Source: Linum tenue
Lineage: Eukaryota > Streptophyta > Magnoliopsida > Malpighiales > Linaceae
Reading direction: 5' to 3'
Assembly (NCBI GenBank): GCA_946122785.1
Contig: CAMGYJ010000011.1
Span: forward strand, 11,222,001 to 11,286,000
DNA length: 64,000 nucleotides
Every line of letters starts with the position of its first letter. Within the stretch, counting starts at the first letter, position 1. Shown piece by piece: positions 15,618 to 25,896 of this stretch. A model generated the notes under the pieces. It was given only the letters and a program-made list of their open reading frames with translations. It was not told the origin of the DNA and ran no database searches. A program made the position numbers and the translations under genes.

Positions 15618-16414
15618 GTTGAAGACTGGGGCTGAAGCCCTGCCTTTTTGGTTCCTCTCTTTGGAGCATCCTGTAACCTAACAACTGCTTCCTCTCCATG
15701 GTCAGCAAGAGCACTAAATGAAGAAGGTGAAACATGTAGCACACTGGTAGGGCTAGGTGCAGGAGACCAGACCCGAGGCTTAGCTCCATGGACTACCCTT
15801 TGAAACTCAGCTTTCGAGGGCAACTTCGGGGATGATATTGCTGATGGTAAGGGGGACGAGACCTCTGAGAAGGAAACATCAAGATTAATCCCACCAATGG
15901 TGATTCTAGAAGAGGAACCAGCCAATGAGGGAGAAGCCTCTTCCAGGTCCATGTTCTGTTGAATGCCTTCCTTCTCTACCTGTGGGATAGAAGAGAGTGG
16001 GGGCACCTCCACTTCCTCTTCCCTTTTTATCATTTAGCACTTGCTGATCTGGTTTAGCCACCCAAACCTGCTGCCCCGGAACAAGACCACAGCAATCTGT
16101 GCCAAACATCTTACAAACAGGGCATACTGGAGGAAGGTGACAATATTCCACTCGCACCTGAATCGGTACATTATCATCAGGTCAAATCGTCACTGTGTCT
16201 GGGAACGGACCCTCTGCTTGCAGCTCCACCAGGACCTGAGCAAACCCCATCCTGCGTCCCAATCTCGTAGTGTGATCAACTCCCAAAGGGATACCCACCC
16301 AGCTTCCAATTCTGCTCAGCCCCTGGAAGTTCACATACTCAAGAGGAACATTCGAAAGCTTCAACCAGATTGGAAGAGCCTTTCTGCCTAAATCTTCAGC
16401 ACTAATTCCCGGAG
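15614..16414 (-). pseudogene. LINE ORF1 remnant: DUF4283 and zinc knuckle
   Basis: The minus-strand piece 16364-16182 has the plant LINE ORF1 pattern (KLSNVPLEYVNF … LGRRMGFAQVLVELQ), the DUF4283 RNA-binding-like domain. The next piece (16157-15906) carries the knuckle start HLPPVCPVCKMFGTDCCG. The tail 16033-15614 is Ser/Pro-rich. The protein begins inside DUF4283 because the insertion is 5'-truncated at 16414. Confidence 0.85.
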
Positions 16415-16430
16415 TCGTTTCCCATATTCT
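16415..16430. repeat. LINE target-site duplication, right copy
   Basis: Exact 16-bp match to 12113-12128; marks the truncated 5' end of the LINE. Confidence 0.95.
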
Positions 16431-16954
16431 ATAGGGATCATTCTCAATATTTTAAGACATAAGTAGGACTTTAACAATTAATAATATATACACATAATAC
16501 ATATGTACACGGGAATATTATCGACCAATGATTAGTCTTAGTACCGGTCAACAAGCATAAACTCATCATCAAACTCATAATCAATAATTCATAAACCATA
16601 AGTTCAACCTATAATCTAGGATTGACTTAACTAACCAACCTATGGTAGAGCTCTTAATATTCAGAGGATTTGTGCAGAAAGACCTCCTAGCACACCCAAT
16701 TGGCTACGCCTACTCGTATTGCTTAGCATCCTTCCCTTTCCAAGTGGAAGAGGCAAACTTCATATCATCCAAGCATTGTGTGGATTGACCTCCTAGGAAG
16801 CTTGAAGTTGTGACTTGATCACTCATATCGAGAATCGTTCAATGAATTTTGGAGATCATGTATTGAAATTGAGATATGATCCAAACTTTGAATCACCCAT
16901 GCATTTACCATAATTCATTAATCTGGCAATAATACTCTACCCCATCATAAAACT
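16431..16954. other. Intergenic sequence between LINE and nested element
   Basis: No coding signal. Contains 16776-16885, the diverged partner of 11671-11780. Confidence 0.5.
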
Positions 16955-17131
16955 TAAGGGACTGTTTGCTTCGTGGATTTGAAAAATGAAGGTTTTGATA
17001 GAACTTGGGTTTTGAAAACCCATGGATATATGAGAATTTTGAGTTTATTATGGACTTGGAAAACACCATTGTTTGTTTCATATATTTCATCATGGATTTT
17101 GATAATTAGATTTGAGTTTGGAGTTAAATGG

Positions 17132-17529
17132 ACTTTATTTTTTTTATTTCCAAGTTATATCAAGAAAGGACAAGAGTTATACAAACCACTCTACCCAAGA
17201 ACCGCCTACAAGCGACACCCTATTGAGACACCCAAAAAGCCAAAAGACTCTAACTCTAGAAGAGACAATAGCAGTGCTTTAAGCGCCACTCTATAGGCAG
17301 CATTGTTGGCGACTTTTGTAACCACCCTAAACTCTATACAAACTGACAAAGAATCTAATATATGAAGACACTCCCGGAGCACCGGACCTCCAAAGGAATC
17401 TACTAGGACACCTTGCTAGATCTGGTTGACGACCACCTCAGAGTCACCTTTCGCTATCACGTGAGTCAAGGATCTCTGCCATGCAGGGGTTGATTACTCT
17501 TCGATGACGCATCCCGGCTGCCAGCACTA
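17132..17529 (-). mobile_element. LINE 3' fragment, downstream half (RNase H end and poly(A))
   Basis: On the minus strand about 17460-17265 reads as the C-terminal half of a plant LINE RNase H domain (RVT_3): GDSEVVVNQI … GPVLRECLHILDSLSVC … VANNAAYRVALKAL, with one stop. A T-rich tract at 17132-17150 fits a LINE poly(A) tail. The domain's first half lies at 21225-21350, across the Ty3 insertion. Confidence 0.65.
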
Positions 17530-17775
17530 TGTGAGAGACGCGAAGACAGTGGCCGAGTTGGCCTAGGGAGGGTAATTGGGTCATTTGATTATTGTTGGGG
17601 AGAGAACTATTTAACCTACAGTCTTTGTTATTTCGATTAAGCAAGAATAATATCAGAATTCCTAAAACCCTAATTCCTCTTCTCTTCTTCGAATTCTCAT
17701 CTTAATTCTCAATTCTCAACCCTAATTCTTCTATCCTCATCCCCAATTCCTATCGATACATCCGTGTTTCTCGCA
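17530..17775 (+). repeat. 5' LTR of small Ty3 element
   Basis: 246 bp, TG…CA ends, next to the primer binding site at 17778. Differs from the 3' LTR by many substitutions and an extra AATTCTCAATT-like stretch. Confidence 0.95.
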
Positions 17776-18064
17776 ATTGGTATCAGAGCCTGGCTCGACT
17801 TGAGTTCATCAAGGCTCTTAAACGGGGACCAGGCAACGCAGACTGATGCTCGACTGCTGGAGGTGCTCGCACGGCTCGAGAGGGTGGCTGAGGACATGCG
17901 GGTGGCGGTCGGTGAAGTAAAGGAAATGGAGGAGGGACGTGTCCCTCTGGTCACGACAGTGATCAGGCAGGAGGAGACGCAGGTAGCGGAGGAGGAAGAA
18001 ACAAGCGGCGGGACAAGAGACCATCTCCGCCATCGCAACAGCGGAGACCATCGGGTCGGCGACG

Positions 18065-18807
18065 ATGCGATTCCGGGCACAAGTCATAGAGGAGTGGGCG
18101 GTGGCTCTCGTGGACAGCGAGGCCTCCCTCAACTTCGTGGGCGAGGAGTTTGTGCGACGACTACACCTGTCAAAGTCGCCCATCGATCCCTTTGACGTGA
18201 AGGTCACCAATGGCGCACCGCTGAAGTGTGAATGGAAGCTGGAAGGGGTACCCGTACGGATTCAAGGGCTACAGATTTCTCTCTACTTGTATGTGCTGCC
18301 ACTACAAGGACCCGTACGGTTAACGTACAACCGTACAGGTATGCTCATAACCAGAAGGCAGAGATCGAGCGCCAGGTATAGGAGATGATGACCGCATGAT
18401 TGATTCGGGCGAGTTCCCGCCCGTTCTCCTCGCAGGTACTGTTGGTGAAGAAGAAGGATGGTACGTGGAGGTTTTGCACGGACTATCGGGACCTTAACAC
18501 AGTGACAGTACGTGATCGATTTTCGATCCCCACAGTGGATGATATGCTAGACGAGCTGAGGGGCGCCCAATACTTCACCAAACTTGACTTGAGAGTCGGG
18601 TATCATCAGATAGGCATGCACGAGGAGAACATTCGGAAGACGACTTTCCGAACACATAGTGGCCATTATGAGTACCTCGTGATGCCCTTCAGACTCTGCA
18701 ATGCGCCATCGACGTTTCAGACCACCATGAACGATATCTTTCGTCCTTTGCTTCGCAGGTCAGTACTGGTGTTCTTCGATGATATTCAGGTCTTTAGTAA
18801 ATCTTGA
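18065..18807 (+). pseudogene. Protease and reverse transcriptase of small Ty3 element
   Basis: 18065-18388 includes a retropepsin-like segment (ALVDSEASLNFVGEEFVRRL) where the usual D-S/T-G has become DSE. 18400-18807 is reverse transcriptase ([16 protein letters not shown] … [12 protein letters not shown]), keeping the two catalytic Asp residues but ending in a stop at once. Only a short degenerate gag-like coding stretch (from about 17790) lies between primer site and protease, so gag is mostly deleted. Confidence 0.88.
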
Positions 18808-18984
18808 GAAGAACATATACAACAGTTGCAGAAGGTATTCAAGATATTGCAGGGAAATCAGTTCTATGTAAAGGCATCTAAGTGTGCCTTTGGGGTTCAG
18901 TCGGTGGACTATCTGGGACATGTGATCTCGGGCGAGGGAGTAAGGGGGGACTTGATGAAGATCCAGTCCATGATGGACTAGCCA

Positions 18985-19604
18985 GTGCCGAAGTCGGCGA
19001 TGGAGTTACGAGGCTTCCTAAGTCTCACTAGTTACTATCAGCGGTTCGTATGGGGTTACAGTTCGATAGCGGGACTGTTGAATGCACTATTGATGAAAGG
19101 GGGGTTCAGCTGGAATCCTGAGGCCGAGAGAGCCTTCGGAGAGCTCAAGGCCGCCCTATACACGACCCCGGTCTTGGCCTTGCCGAATTTCTCCCAGCCA
19201 TTTTATATCGAGACCGATGCGTCAGGCAGGGGAATCAACGTTGTACTGTCGCAGGAGAAGCACCCTATCGCCTTCATGAGCCGCACTCTTCCTCCATCTA
19301 AGGAGGCTTGGTCAAAATATCAGAAGGAGATGCATGCTATCACGGAAGCGGTCCAGATGTGGCAACCCTACTTGATTAGTCAAAAATCCGCATCTACACC
19401 GACCACCAGAGTCTTAAGCATTTGATGGACAAGCAGGTGTCAACACCAGAACAACACAAGTGGGTGGTAAAGTTAATGGGGTGCGACTACGAGCTACACT
19501 ATAGACCAGGACCGATGAACAAAGCCGCCAATGCGTTGTCGAGGGTGGAGATGGGGCCGCAGGTGGCGGCGGTGACAGGGCCAGTGGTGCGGTTCTGGGA
19601 CTAG
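18985..19604 (+). pseudogene. RNase H region of small Ty3 element
   Basis: Contains ETDASGRGINVVLSQEKHP and the late RNase H motif PMNKAANALSRVE. The two parts (18985-19425 and 19422-19604) are in different frames, so a frameshift lies near 19390-19425. Confidence 0.88.
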
Positions 19605-19714
19605 GTCAGGAAGGCGGTGGAGACGAGCCCGTACCTGAAGGAACAACGAGACGTATCCCTTAGCGTGACACCCGACGAGTACTCGTTTCGACATGGGTTG
19701 GTCTACCTCAGGGG

Positions 19715-20970
19715 GTGAGTGGTCTGCCGGCGGCCACCTCCCTAACGGCGACGATGATGAGGGAATTCCACGATTCCCCTGTTGGAGGTCATTTTGGGCA
19801 TGAGAGGACCCTGAGAAAGATCCGCAGTCAGTTCTATTGGTCGCAGATGACCCGCGAGGTCAAGGATTACGTGGCATCCTGTGACACATGCCAGCGGGTC
19901 AAGGCGTCCCAATTACGATCGGCGGGGTTATTGCAGCCGCTGCCCGTACCGGTGGGAAAACAGTATTGCTGGTATTGGTGGACCGACTCACGAAGTATAC
20001 ACACTTCATGGCTCTGTCCCATTCCTACACAGCCAGGAGCGTTGCATAGCAGATTGTCTGGGGGGTCATCTGACACCATTAGTTTTCCCGGTCGATTGTG
20101 AGTGACCAGGATGCGCTATTCTAGGGCAGGTTTTGGAAGGAAGTGTTTGCCATGGCAAAGATGGAGCTGAAGATGAGTTATGCCTATCATCTGCCGACAG
20201 ATGGATAGACTGAGGTGGTGAACAGAATATTGGAGCAGTACTTGAGATGCTTCGCACACTAGCAGTCGTGGCGTTGGCTAGCTATGCTACCATGGGAGGA
20301 GTTGTGGTATAATACCACCTATCACCAGTCAATTCAGATGTCTCCATTCGAGGCTTTGTACGGGAGGACGCCGCCCATGTTAGTCTGGTACCAGTCCGGA
20401 GCAAGTGCAATGGACTTTGTCGACAGGTGGCTGGCAGAGAGGGACGCGGCACTGCAGCAACTGAAGACGAATTTGGGTGCCTCCAACAGCCGGATGAAGC
20501 AGCAGGCGGATTCCGCGCGGCGAGAGGAGGAGTTTGCAGTGGTCGAGGGGGTGTTGCTCAGGTTTCATCCTTATCATCAGACATCTGTGTTCAGGAGAGC
20601 TTATCAGAAGCTTGCTGTCCGGTATTTCGGGCTGTATTAGGTGATGGAGAGGATCGGGCCGGTAGCGTATCGGCTGCAGCTCCGGACACTGCCCGGATTC
20701 ACCCCGCATTTCATGTTTCACTCTTACACATGTATCAGGGAAAAGGGCCGCCCACGACGCCACCGGAGCCACTTGTAAACGAGAATGGTGAGTTAGAGCT
20801 GGAGCCCGAGGCAGTGCTTGATACGCGTTGGCCACGGCGAGGCAAACGCCGCGTAGCGAAGAGCCTCATTCAGTGGAGACATCTCGGACCGGAGGAGCGA
20901 CTTTGGAGTACAGAGACCATCCAACAGAACTACCCTGCATTCGACCTTGAGGACAAGCTTGGTTCCGAAG
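19715..20970 (+). pseudogene. Integrase and chromodomain-like tail of small Ty3 element
   Basis: 19715-19940 has the HHCC zinc-binding region (HDSPVGGHFGHERTL … CDTCQRVKA). The catalytic core that follows is scrambled by frameshifts and an apparent deletion. Late core (YHQSIQMSPFEALYGRTPP) reappears at 20284-20400. Near 20840-20940 a segment like AKSLIQWRHLGPEERLW resembles a retroelement chromodomain, which would place this copy among chromoviruses. Confidence 0.8.
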
Positions 20971-20980
20971 GGGAAGGGAG

Positions 20981-21219
20981 TGTGAGAGACGCGGTGACTG
21001 TGGCCGAGTGGGCCTAGGGAGGGTAATTGGGTCATTTGATTATTGGTGGGGAGAGAACTATTTAAGCTACAATATTTGTTATTTCAATTAAGCAAGAATA
21101 ATATCAGAATTCCTAAAACCCTAATTCCTCTTCCCTTCTTCGAATTCTCATCTCAATTCTCAACCCTAATTCTTCTATCCTCATCCCCAATTCCTATCGA
21201 TACATCCGTGTTTATCGCA
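20981..21219 (+). repeat. 3' LTR of small Ty3 element
   Basis: 239 bp, preceded by a polypurine tract and followed by the target duplication CACTA. Confidence 0.95.
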
Positions 21220-21810
21220 CACTACATGCCCATTTGATCCACAGTTAACAAGACCAGAAGAGCATCGAGTCACGAATAGCTACATAGAAGTTCATCTTCA
21301 AAATTCGTCTGGTGGAGGGTCCCAAGTGGCGGGAGGAGGATTATGGAGGTGCGATCTGGGGATGGAGTAGGGGGTGAATATTGGAGACTTCAAGGACTTG
21401 CTTGTAGAATTGTCTGGCGAGAGAATGGACATGAGGTTGGTAGAATTCAAAACTCACTTTATTTCTAGACTTCTAGATTCTCCAAAGTAAACAGACGCAT
21501 TGGAGAATGTGGAATGGGGAGATCTCAGAGATCATGACATGTCGCCACCATATACTAGAATTAACAGTCGGGGCGGAATAAATAAAGTTGTTCAATCCCA
21601 ATAAGATCCACAACTTAGTGGCTAGGGGGCATCTGAAGAATAAGTGTTCAATGCTCTCTTGATGTCACCATCACACAGTGCATCGATTGAGGCAATTAAC
21701 TCCACAGGTTTGTAGGGCTACCACTGTGGTAAGAATGACCTTGAGGCATTGTCATATGAAGACAAATAAACTTTTGTAGCGACCTAGATCTAGGTTACAC
21801 CAAACTTGTA
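21220..21810 (-). mobile_element. LINE 3' fragment, upstream half (zf-RVT and RNase H start)
   Basis: On the minus strand about 21700-21590 reads as the zf-RVT tail (ESIEHLFFRCPLATKLW). About 21330-21225 reads as the start of an RVT_3 RNase H domain (MNFYVAIRDS … KWAC). It joins in meaning with 17524-17265 when the Ty3 element is removed. It is full of stops and old. Confidence 0.6.
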
Positions 21811-22058
21811 TGAAAAAAGGAAATAATACGGGTACATTGGTCATAAACCAAGGACTTATAAGTTCATGATTAATTCCCACCTAAAGAGGTGTGATTTTCA
21901 AATCTGTTGAGTCCACGGATTTGGACCCTCAAAGTCTATGGGACCCATGAACTTGTTACCTCTAAAATCTAAATACATGAAACAAACAAAATATTTTAAA
22001 CAAAATACCATGATAAATCTAAATCAATCACCAAATTCATCAAGCAACCAAACCCTAA

Positions 22059-25000
22059 AAAACTGTATGCAAAAGAATTTTGCTCATAATTTCGTGTATT
22101 ACGGAGAAGAGGGAGTTGAAACTTTAAACTTTGGAGCCACAAGAGTTTTGACTTTTGTTTTGTGTTGTTGTCCGTGACTCCGTGTTTGCCATCTTATGCA
22201 AGAAAAAGGTCATCAACAGACAGAATAGTCCTCTCCTTGCTCTCTTTGTCTTTGTCTCGCCATTTTTTCTTTTCGTCACTTTGGGATTCATTTCAATTAA
22301 ACAAACATGGAGGGAATGCTTGAACCTATCCTTAAATTTTGCAAGTACTGGTAGCCGGCTAGTATTGGATGACTGACTCATGTAAGCAGGGCTGTCAGTT
22401 TAGTTTGGTTAACCAAATCATTAAGTATGAAAAATAAAAATAAAAAATCAAATTTGATAAATTATAAAAAAATGTTAAAGGATTTTACCGGTTATTAGTT
22501 AAGTAATCGAAGACTGATAAGACACTTAACAATTTTCATTTGGTTTGGATAAAACAAAAAAGTGAAAAACCAAAATCCAAACTCATACTTTGTAAATTCA
22601 AAAATGGAGTGAGAAAAGACAACAGGAGGCATGAAGATAGAAAAAAGTCTACTACACATAAGTTGGTGACAATACGTGGTGTTGATGGGTATTAACTTGT
22701 TAGAATGTTATCGGTGTCCTTTTGGTTTCCAATTATAAATCAAAATCAAAACCATTAAGATGCTAAACAGTATAAACCTAAAAACCAAAACCGTTAAGTT
22801 TTTTATCTGTTTGGTTTCGGTTAAAACTGAAAAACTTATCTACAGACAAATTGAACGAACAAAGATTCAATCAAACGATATTATCATTGATCTTCAACTT
22901 GGAAGTTTCATATTTGAATACCATAGTGACCTTTCCTCCTCGCATGCCCTCTTAAATATTGTGTAACAAAAAGCAAATCGATTTTATCTCGTTAAAATAA
23001 CAACATAACAAGATTGTTATTATATTAGCTGCAATAAACAAAGAAAATATCAAGGTGCTGGTGTTGGAGGCCAATTTCCATTAGGAGTAGGACAGGGGGC
23101 AAAAGTTTGAAAAGAGGGGACCAGCCCCAACTGAGATATGCAAAATATAAAAATACAATGTCATTATGGCCAAAAGGAAGAAGAAACATAAGCAAAAACA
23201 AAAGGGACATTAATTGCGATCACATTATTATTATTATTAGAAGTGATCAACCTCAACTTCAACTTTACCTTTAACTACATGCATCATTATCATTTATCAG
23301 AAATGAGATGCAACTGTTAGTCACTTGTCAATCTTATGCCACCCAATTTGTTGGGTTGAAATTGGGAAACAAAGTGGGTGGGCAAATGCACCACAAGAAT
23401 TGAGAACACCCCCAACAACACCATTAGTCCATTACCAGTACCAACCCATATGATGAACAAAGTTTTCTTTGGCTCAATTAGAGGAGCTGAGTTCCCAAAT
23501 TATGGATGAGTTCGAACAATAGAATATAATTGAGCTGATTTGGACATTGAATTGAGTGGAAGAACTAGGGCATATGATTCCCTTGGAGGTAGATGGGACT
23601 TAGAAAAGAAAGAAGGGAGAGGTTTCTTATCTTGCCGTGAGATTGCCTCACGAAACAAAACTTAACGCTGAAATTATGTCAAATCCGCCTCTGATCCTGT
23701 AAGAATCTTGTATGATCGGTCTCCTTAGAATTCATTTATAAAACTAGCTCGTGCGGTCTCTATTTCCTTCTTAACCCTGTTTGGTCCTCTATGATTGCGT
23801 TGGTTGGGTACGCTCAAATCAATCAACATATTGTTTTTTAAAATTATATTTTGTAAGCCAAAGTTATCTTTCTTATAATTTATTATCTAAACTTTATTTT
23901 TTTACAAACAAGTCCATAAATTTTGCTATTTAAATTAGATTTTAGTACCTTTATATTTTTTTACCTTGCATTAGAGTACCTAAACTTTTAAAACTTTACA
24001 AACAGGTCCAATATGTTAGTACAAAGAAATTCAAATCACTAGTTGTTGCTATGAGTCATAGGGCCAAAAAGCAACCCGATACTAAGTTGGCGCAACCTAC
24101 CTGACCCTTACAGGGTAAAAAAATGACCCATCCCAAGCTAATCATCTATACAAACTGACCCGGCCAACCTTCAAGGTCGAGACGGATCGGATTAGTGGAT
24201 ATCTAGGAGCATACCTACAACCCTAATGAAACCTATGTATTCTCACACAAATCTATTAATTGTTCATGTATATGTAATTATATTCACGTACATAAATATT
24301 ATTTCACCCAATCTCAATAATAAGATTTATCAAATAATCGATTATTTCATACAATCTTATAAAGTCAATCAACCATTCATGTACTACCGTGCCAAGGCAT
24401 TGTTGGAAATGGCCAGTCTTTTCTTGAGAGCAAATGAACACTGGAGTGCCGTACGAATCAAACTTTATAAGAAGAACAACGAACAACTCAAGTTTGGTTT
24501 CATAAGTGGTTCCCGCAGTCAAATGCAAAGGGACATTAGCATGTGCCAAGGCGGTTTGATTGTTTTGTGTTTTATTTTCTTGGCCTTTCTTTCCCTTTCT
24601 TTCATATACTTTACAACCCCACTCTCCACTCCACAGCTGCGCTCGGAAAACAACCATTCCCACAAACCGCGTCTGCAATGCAATGCATAGGGGCCACTTA
24701 GTTATTAGCCTCCCACTGGCACCAGAAGGAAATGAGCTGGTGACAAGGAAGAGTACTAAAGGTTTTCAGCAACTATTCTTAGCTTTCATTAACGCAAACA
24801 GCAAAAAAGAACCAATCTTTGAAGAATAGTAGTGCCCCTATTGATGATGGCTTACAGTTCCATGCTATCAAATTGAAGAATCATTACAAGGACCAAAAAG
24901 AAAAGGGATATGGTGGGTGGAACTTCATTCCCAACTACAAAATGTGAAAATTGTCTTGCTAGTCACAACACTGTGGCATTCTTCCTTCCTTCCTCCCCTA

Positions 25001-25066
25001 GTGCTGGGGCCTTCACTCGAAAAATATATGCGTCGTTGGAGTTACTGAGAAGGGCTTGTGTCTCGC
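22059..25066. other. Intergenic, no gene supported
   Basis: A/T-rich sequence with only short chance frames. A hAT-like start (CAGGGCTGTCAGTTTAGTTTGG) lies near 22388, but I could not find its other end. A short (TTA)n run is near 23227. Confidence 0.5.
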
Positions 25067-25074
25067 GCTACTAC

Positions 25075-25859
25075 TAGGGGTGGGCAACGGGACGGGACGG
25101 GATACCCGTCCCGTTTGAAATTGGTACCCAATCCCATTTGAAGAGCAAACTCCATCCCATGTCTCAAACCCGTACGGGATGGATAACGGGTACCCAAATT
25201 ACCCGTATATACCCATCCAACTATATCGCATGTTTATTGTTGCGAGTATCACAATTCAAACAGAAACATAAGACACACATGATAACATCTAAATCACAAG
25301 ATATAAGCAAGTAAACTGCCACTGAAAACTAATAAACTATCATCAAATTCACTCGAAATTATAGATCAAAGAAAGGCATTTTGGGAGAAGGGAGCAGTAA
25401 TATTGGTTGCTAAAGATGGATGGATTAAGTATTAAAACTACCCTCAACTGCTTAATACAAATTAAACAACTATCGTCCCCCACAAGAGGGAAAACCTTGC
25501 CTGGAATCCTATTATGCATATTCTCAAGTTTCAGGACTCGACATTTTCTCATTCGGTTGTAACAATTTATTTTCCTACTGGTATGATAATGTGGAAGAGA
25601 TTCATGATCAACTTTAAGTATCTACGTGATCATATTTATGAGTCTAGTACTGAATAGGGAATTGTTGCTAATGGGTATTACGGGTACCTGTACTACCCAA
25701 ACGGGTATTAACGGGTAACCTGCGGGTACCCAATATAGAATCATCGATCCCAAGTCTCATCCCGTATAAAAAATTACGGATATTTGGGTACCCGTAACCC
25801 TAAAAAAACGGGATGGGTATCGGTATACCCAAATACCTCTTTCTCGTTGCCCACCCCTA
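25075..25859. mobile_element. hAT-type non-autonomous element with 8-bp target duplication
   Basis: Termini are inverted repeats TAGGGGTGGGCAACG (left) and its complement at the right end. The 8-mer GCTACTAC is duplicated exactly at 25067-25074 and 25860-25867. 785 bp, with no transposase. The interior near both ends is rich in short ACGGG/ACCCGT-type motifs. It lies within about 40 bp of the stop codon of the methyltransferase pseudogene. Confidence 0.92.
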
Positions 25860-25896
25860 GCTACTACTCTGTGTCTCTAAGGCTCTCACTAGTCAA

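Larger units (their letters stand above)
12129..16414 (-). mobile_element. L1-type LINE, 5'-truncated, with 16-bp target-site duplication
   Basis: The 16-mer TCGTTTCCCATATTCT occurs exactly at 12113-12128 and 16415-16430. Next to the left copy is a T-rich tract (12129-12144) that is the poly(A) tail on the minus strand. Between them, on the minus strand, are the end of ORF1 (DUF4283 plus knuckle) and ORF2 (endonuclease, reverse transcriptase, zf-RVT). Element length is about 4.29 kb; full plant L1 elements are about 5-7 kb, and ORF1 is entered in the middle of its conserved domain, so the 5' end is truncated, as usual for target-primed insertion. The frames carry several stops and shifts. Confidence 0.95.
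17530..21219 (+). mobile_element. Small Ty3/gypsy LTR retrotransposon, degenerate
   Basis: 3.69 kb, bounded by the exact 5-bp duplication CACTA at 17525-17529 and 21220-21224. LTRs are 246 bp (17530-17775) and 239 bp (20981-21219), both TGTGAGAGACGCG…TCGCA, with many differences between them. The primer site TGGTATCAGAGCC (initiator-Met type) is at 17778-17790 and a purine tract (about 20966-20980) precedes the 3' LTR. Domains in order: residual gag, protease, reverse transcriptase, RNase H, integrase, chromodomain-like end. All frames are broken. Confidence 0.95.
16958..22055. mobile_element. Tourist-like (PIF/Harbinger) element, split by nested insertions
   Basis: Left end GGGACTGTTTGCTTCGTGG; right end, read on the minus strand, GGGTTTGGTTGCTTGATGA. 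18 of the first 24 positions match without gaps. The flanking trinucleotide is TAA at 16955-16957 and at 22056-22058, the duplication expected for PIF/Harbinger-Tourist elements. MITE-like A/T-rich sequence adjoins each end (about 16958-17130 and 21870-22055). The middle is a LINE fragment and a Ty3 element, so the original MITE was only about 350-400 bp. The ends are diverged, so this is an old copy. Confidence 0.6.

Noticed and set aside
17525..21224. CACTA at the ends of the small Ty3 element as a sign of a CACTA transposon
   Set aside because: Here CACTA is the 5-bp target duplication outside TG…CA LTR ends; there is no inverted CACTACAAGAAAAA terminus.
22388..22870. hAT-like element starting CAGGGCTGTCAGTTTAG
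   Set aside because: Only one plausible terminus; no matching inverted end or 8-bp duplication found.
24226..24690. 154-residue plus-strand frame
   Set aside because: No recognisable domain, an equally long frame on the other strand, and no splice or promoter support.
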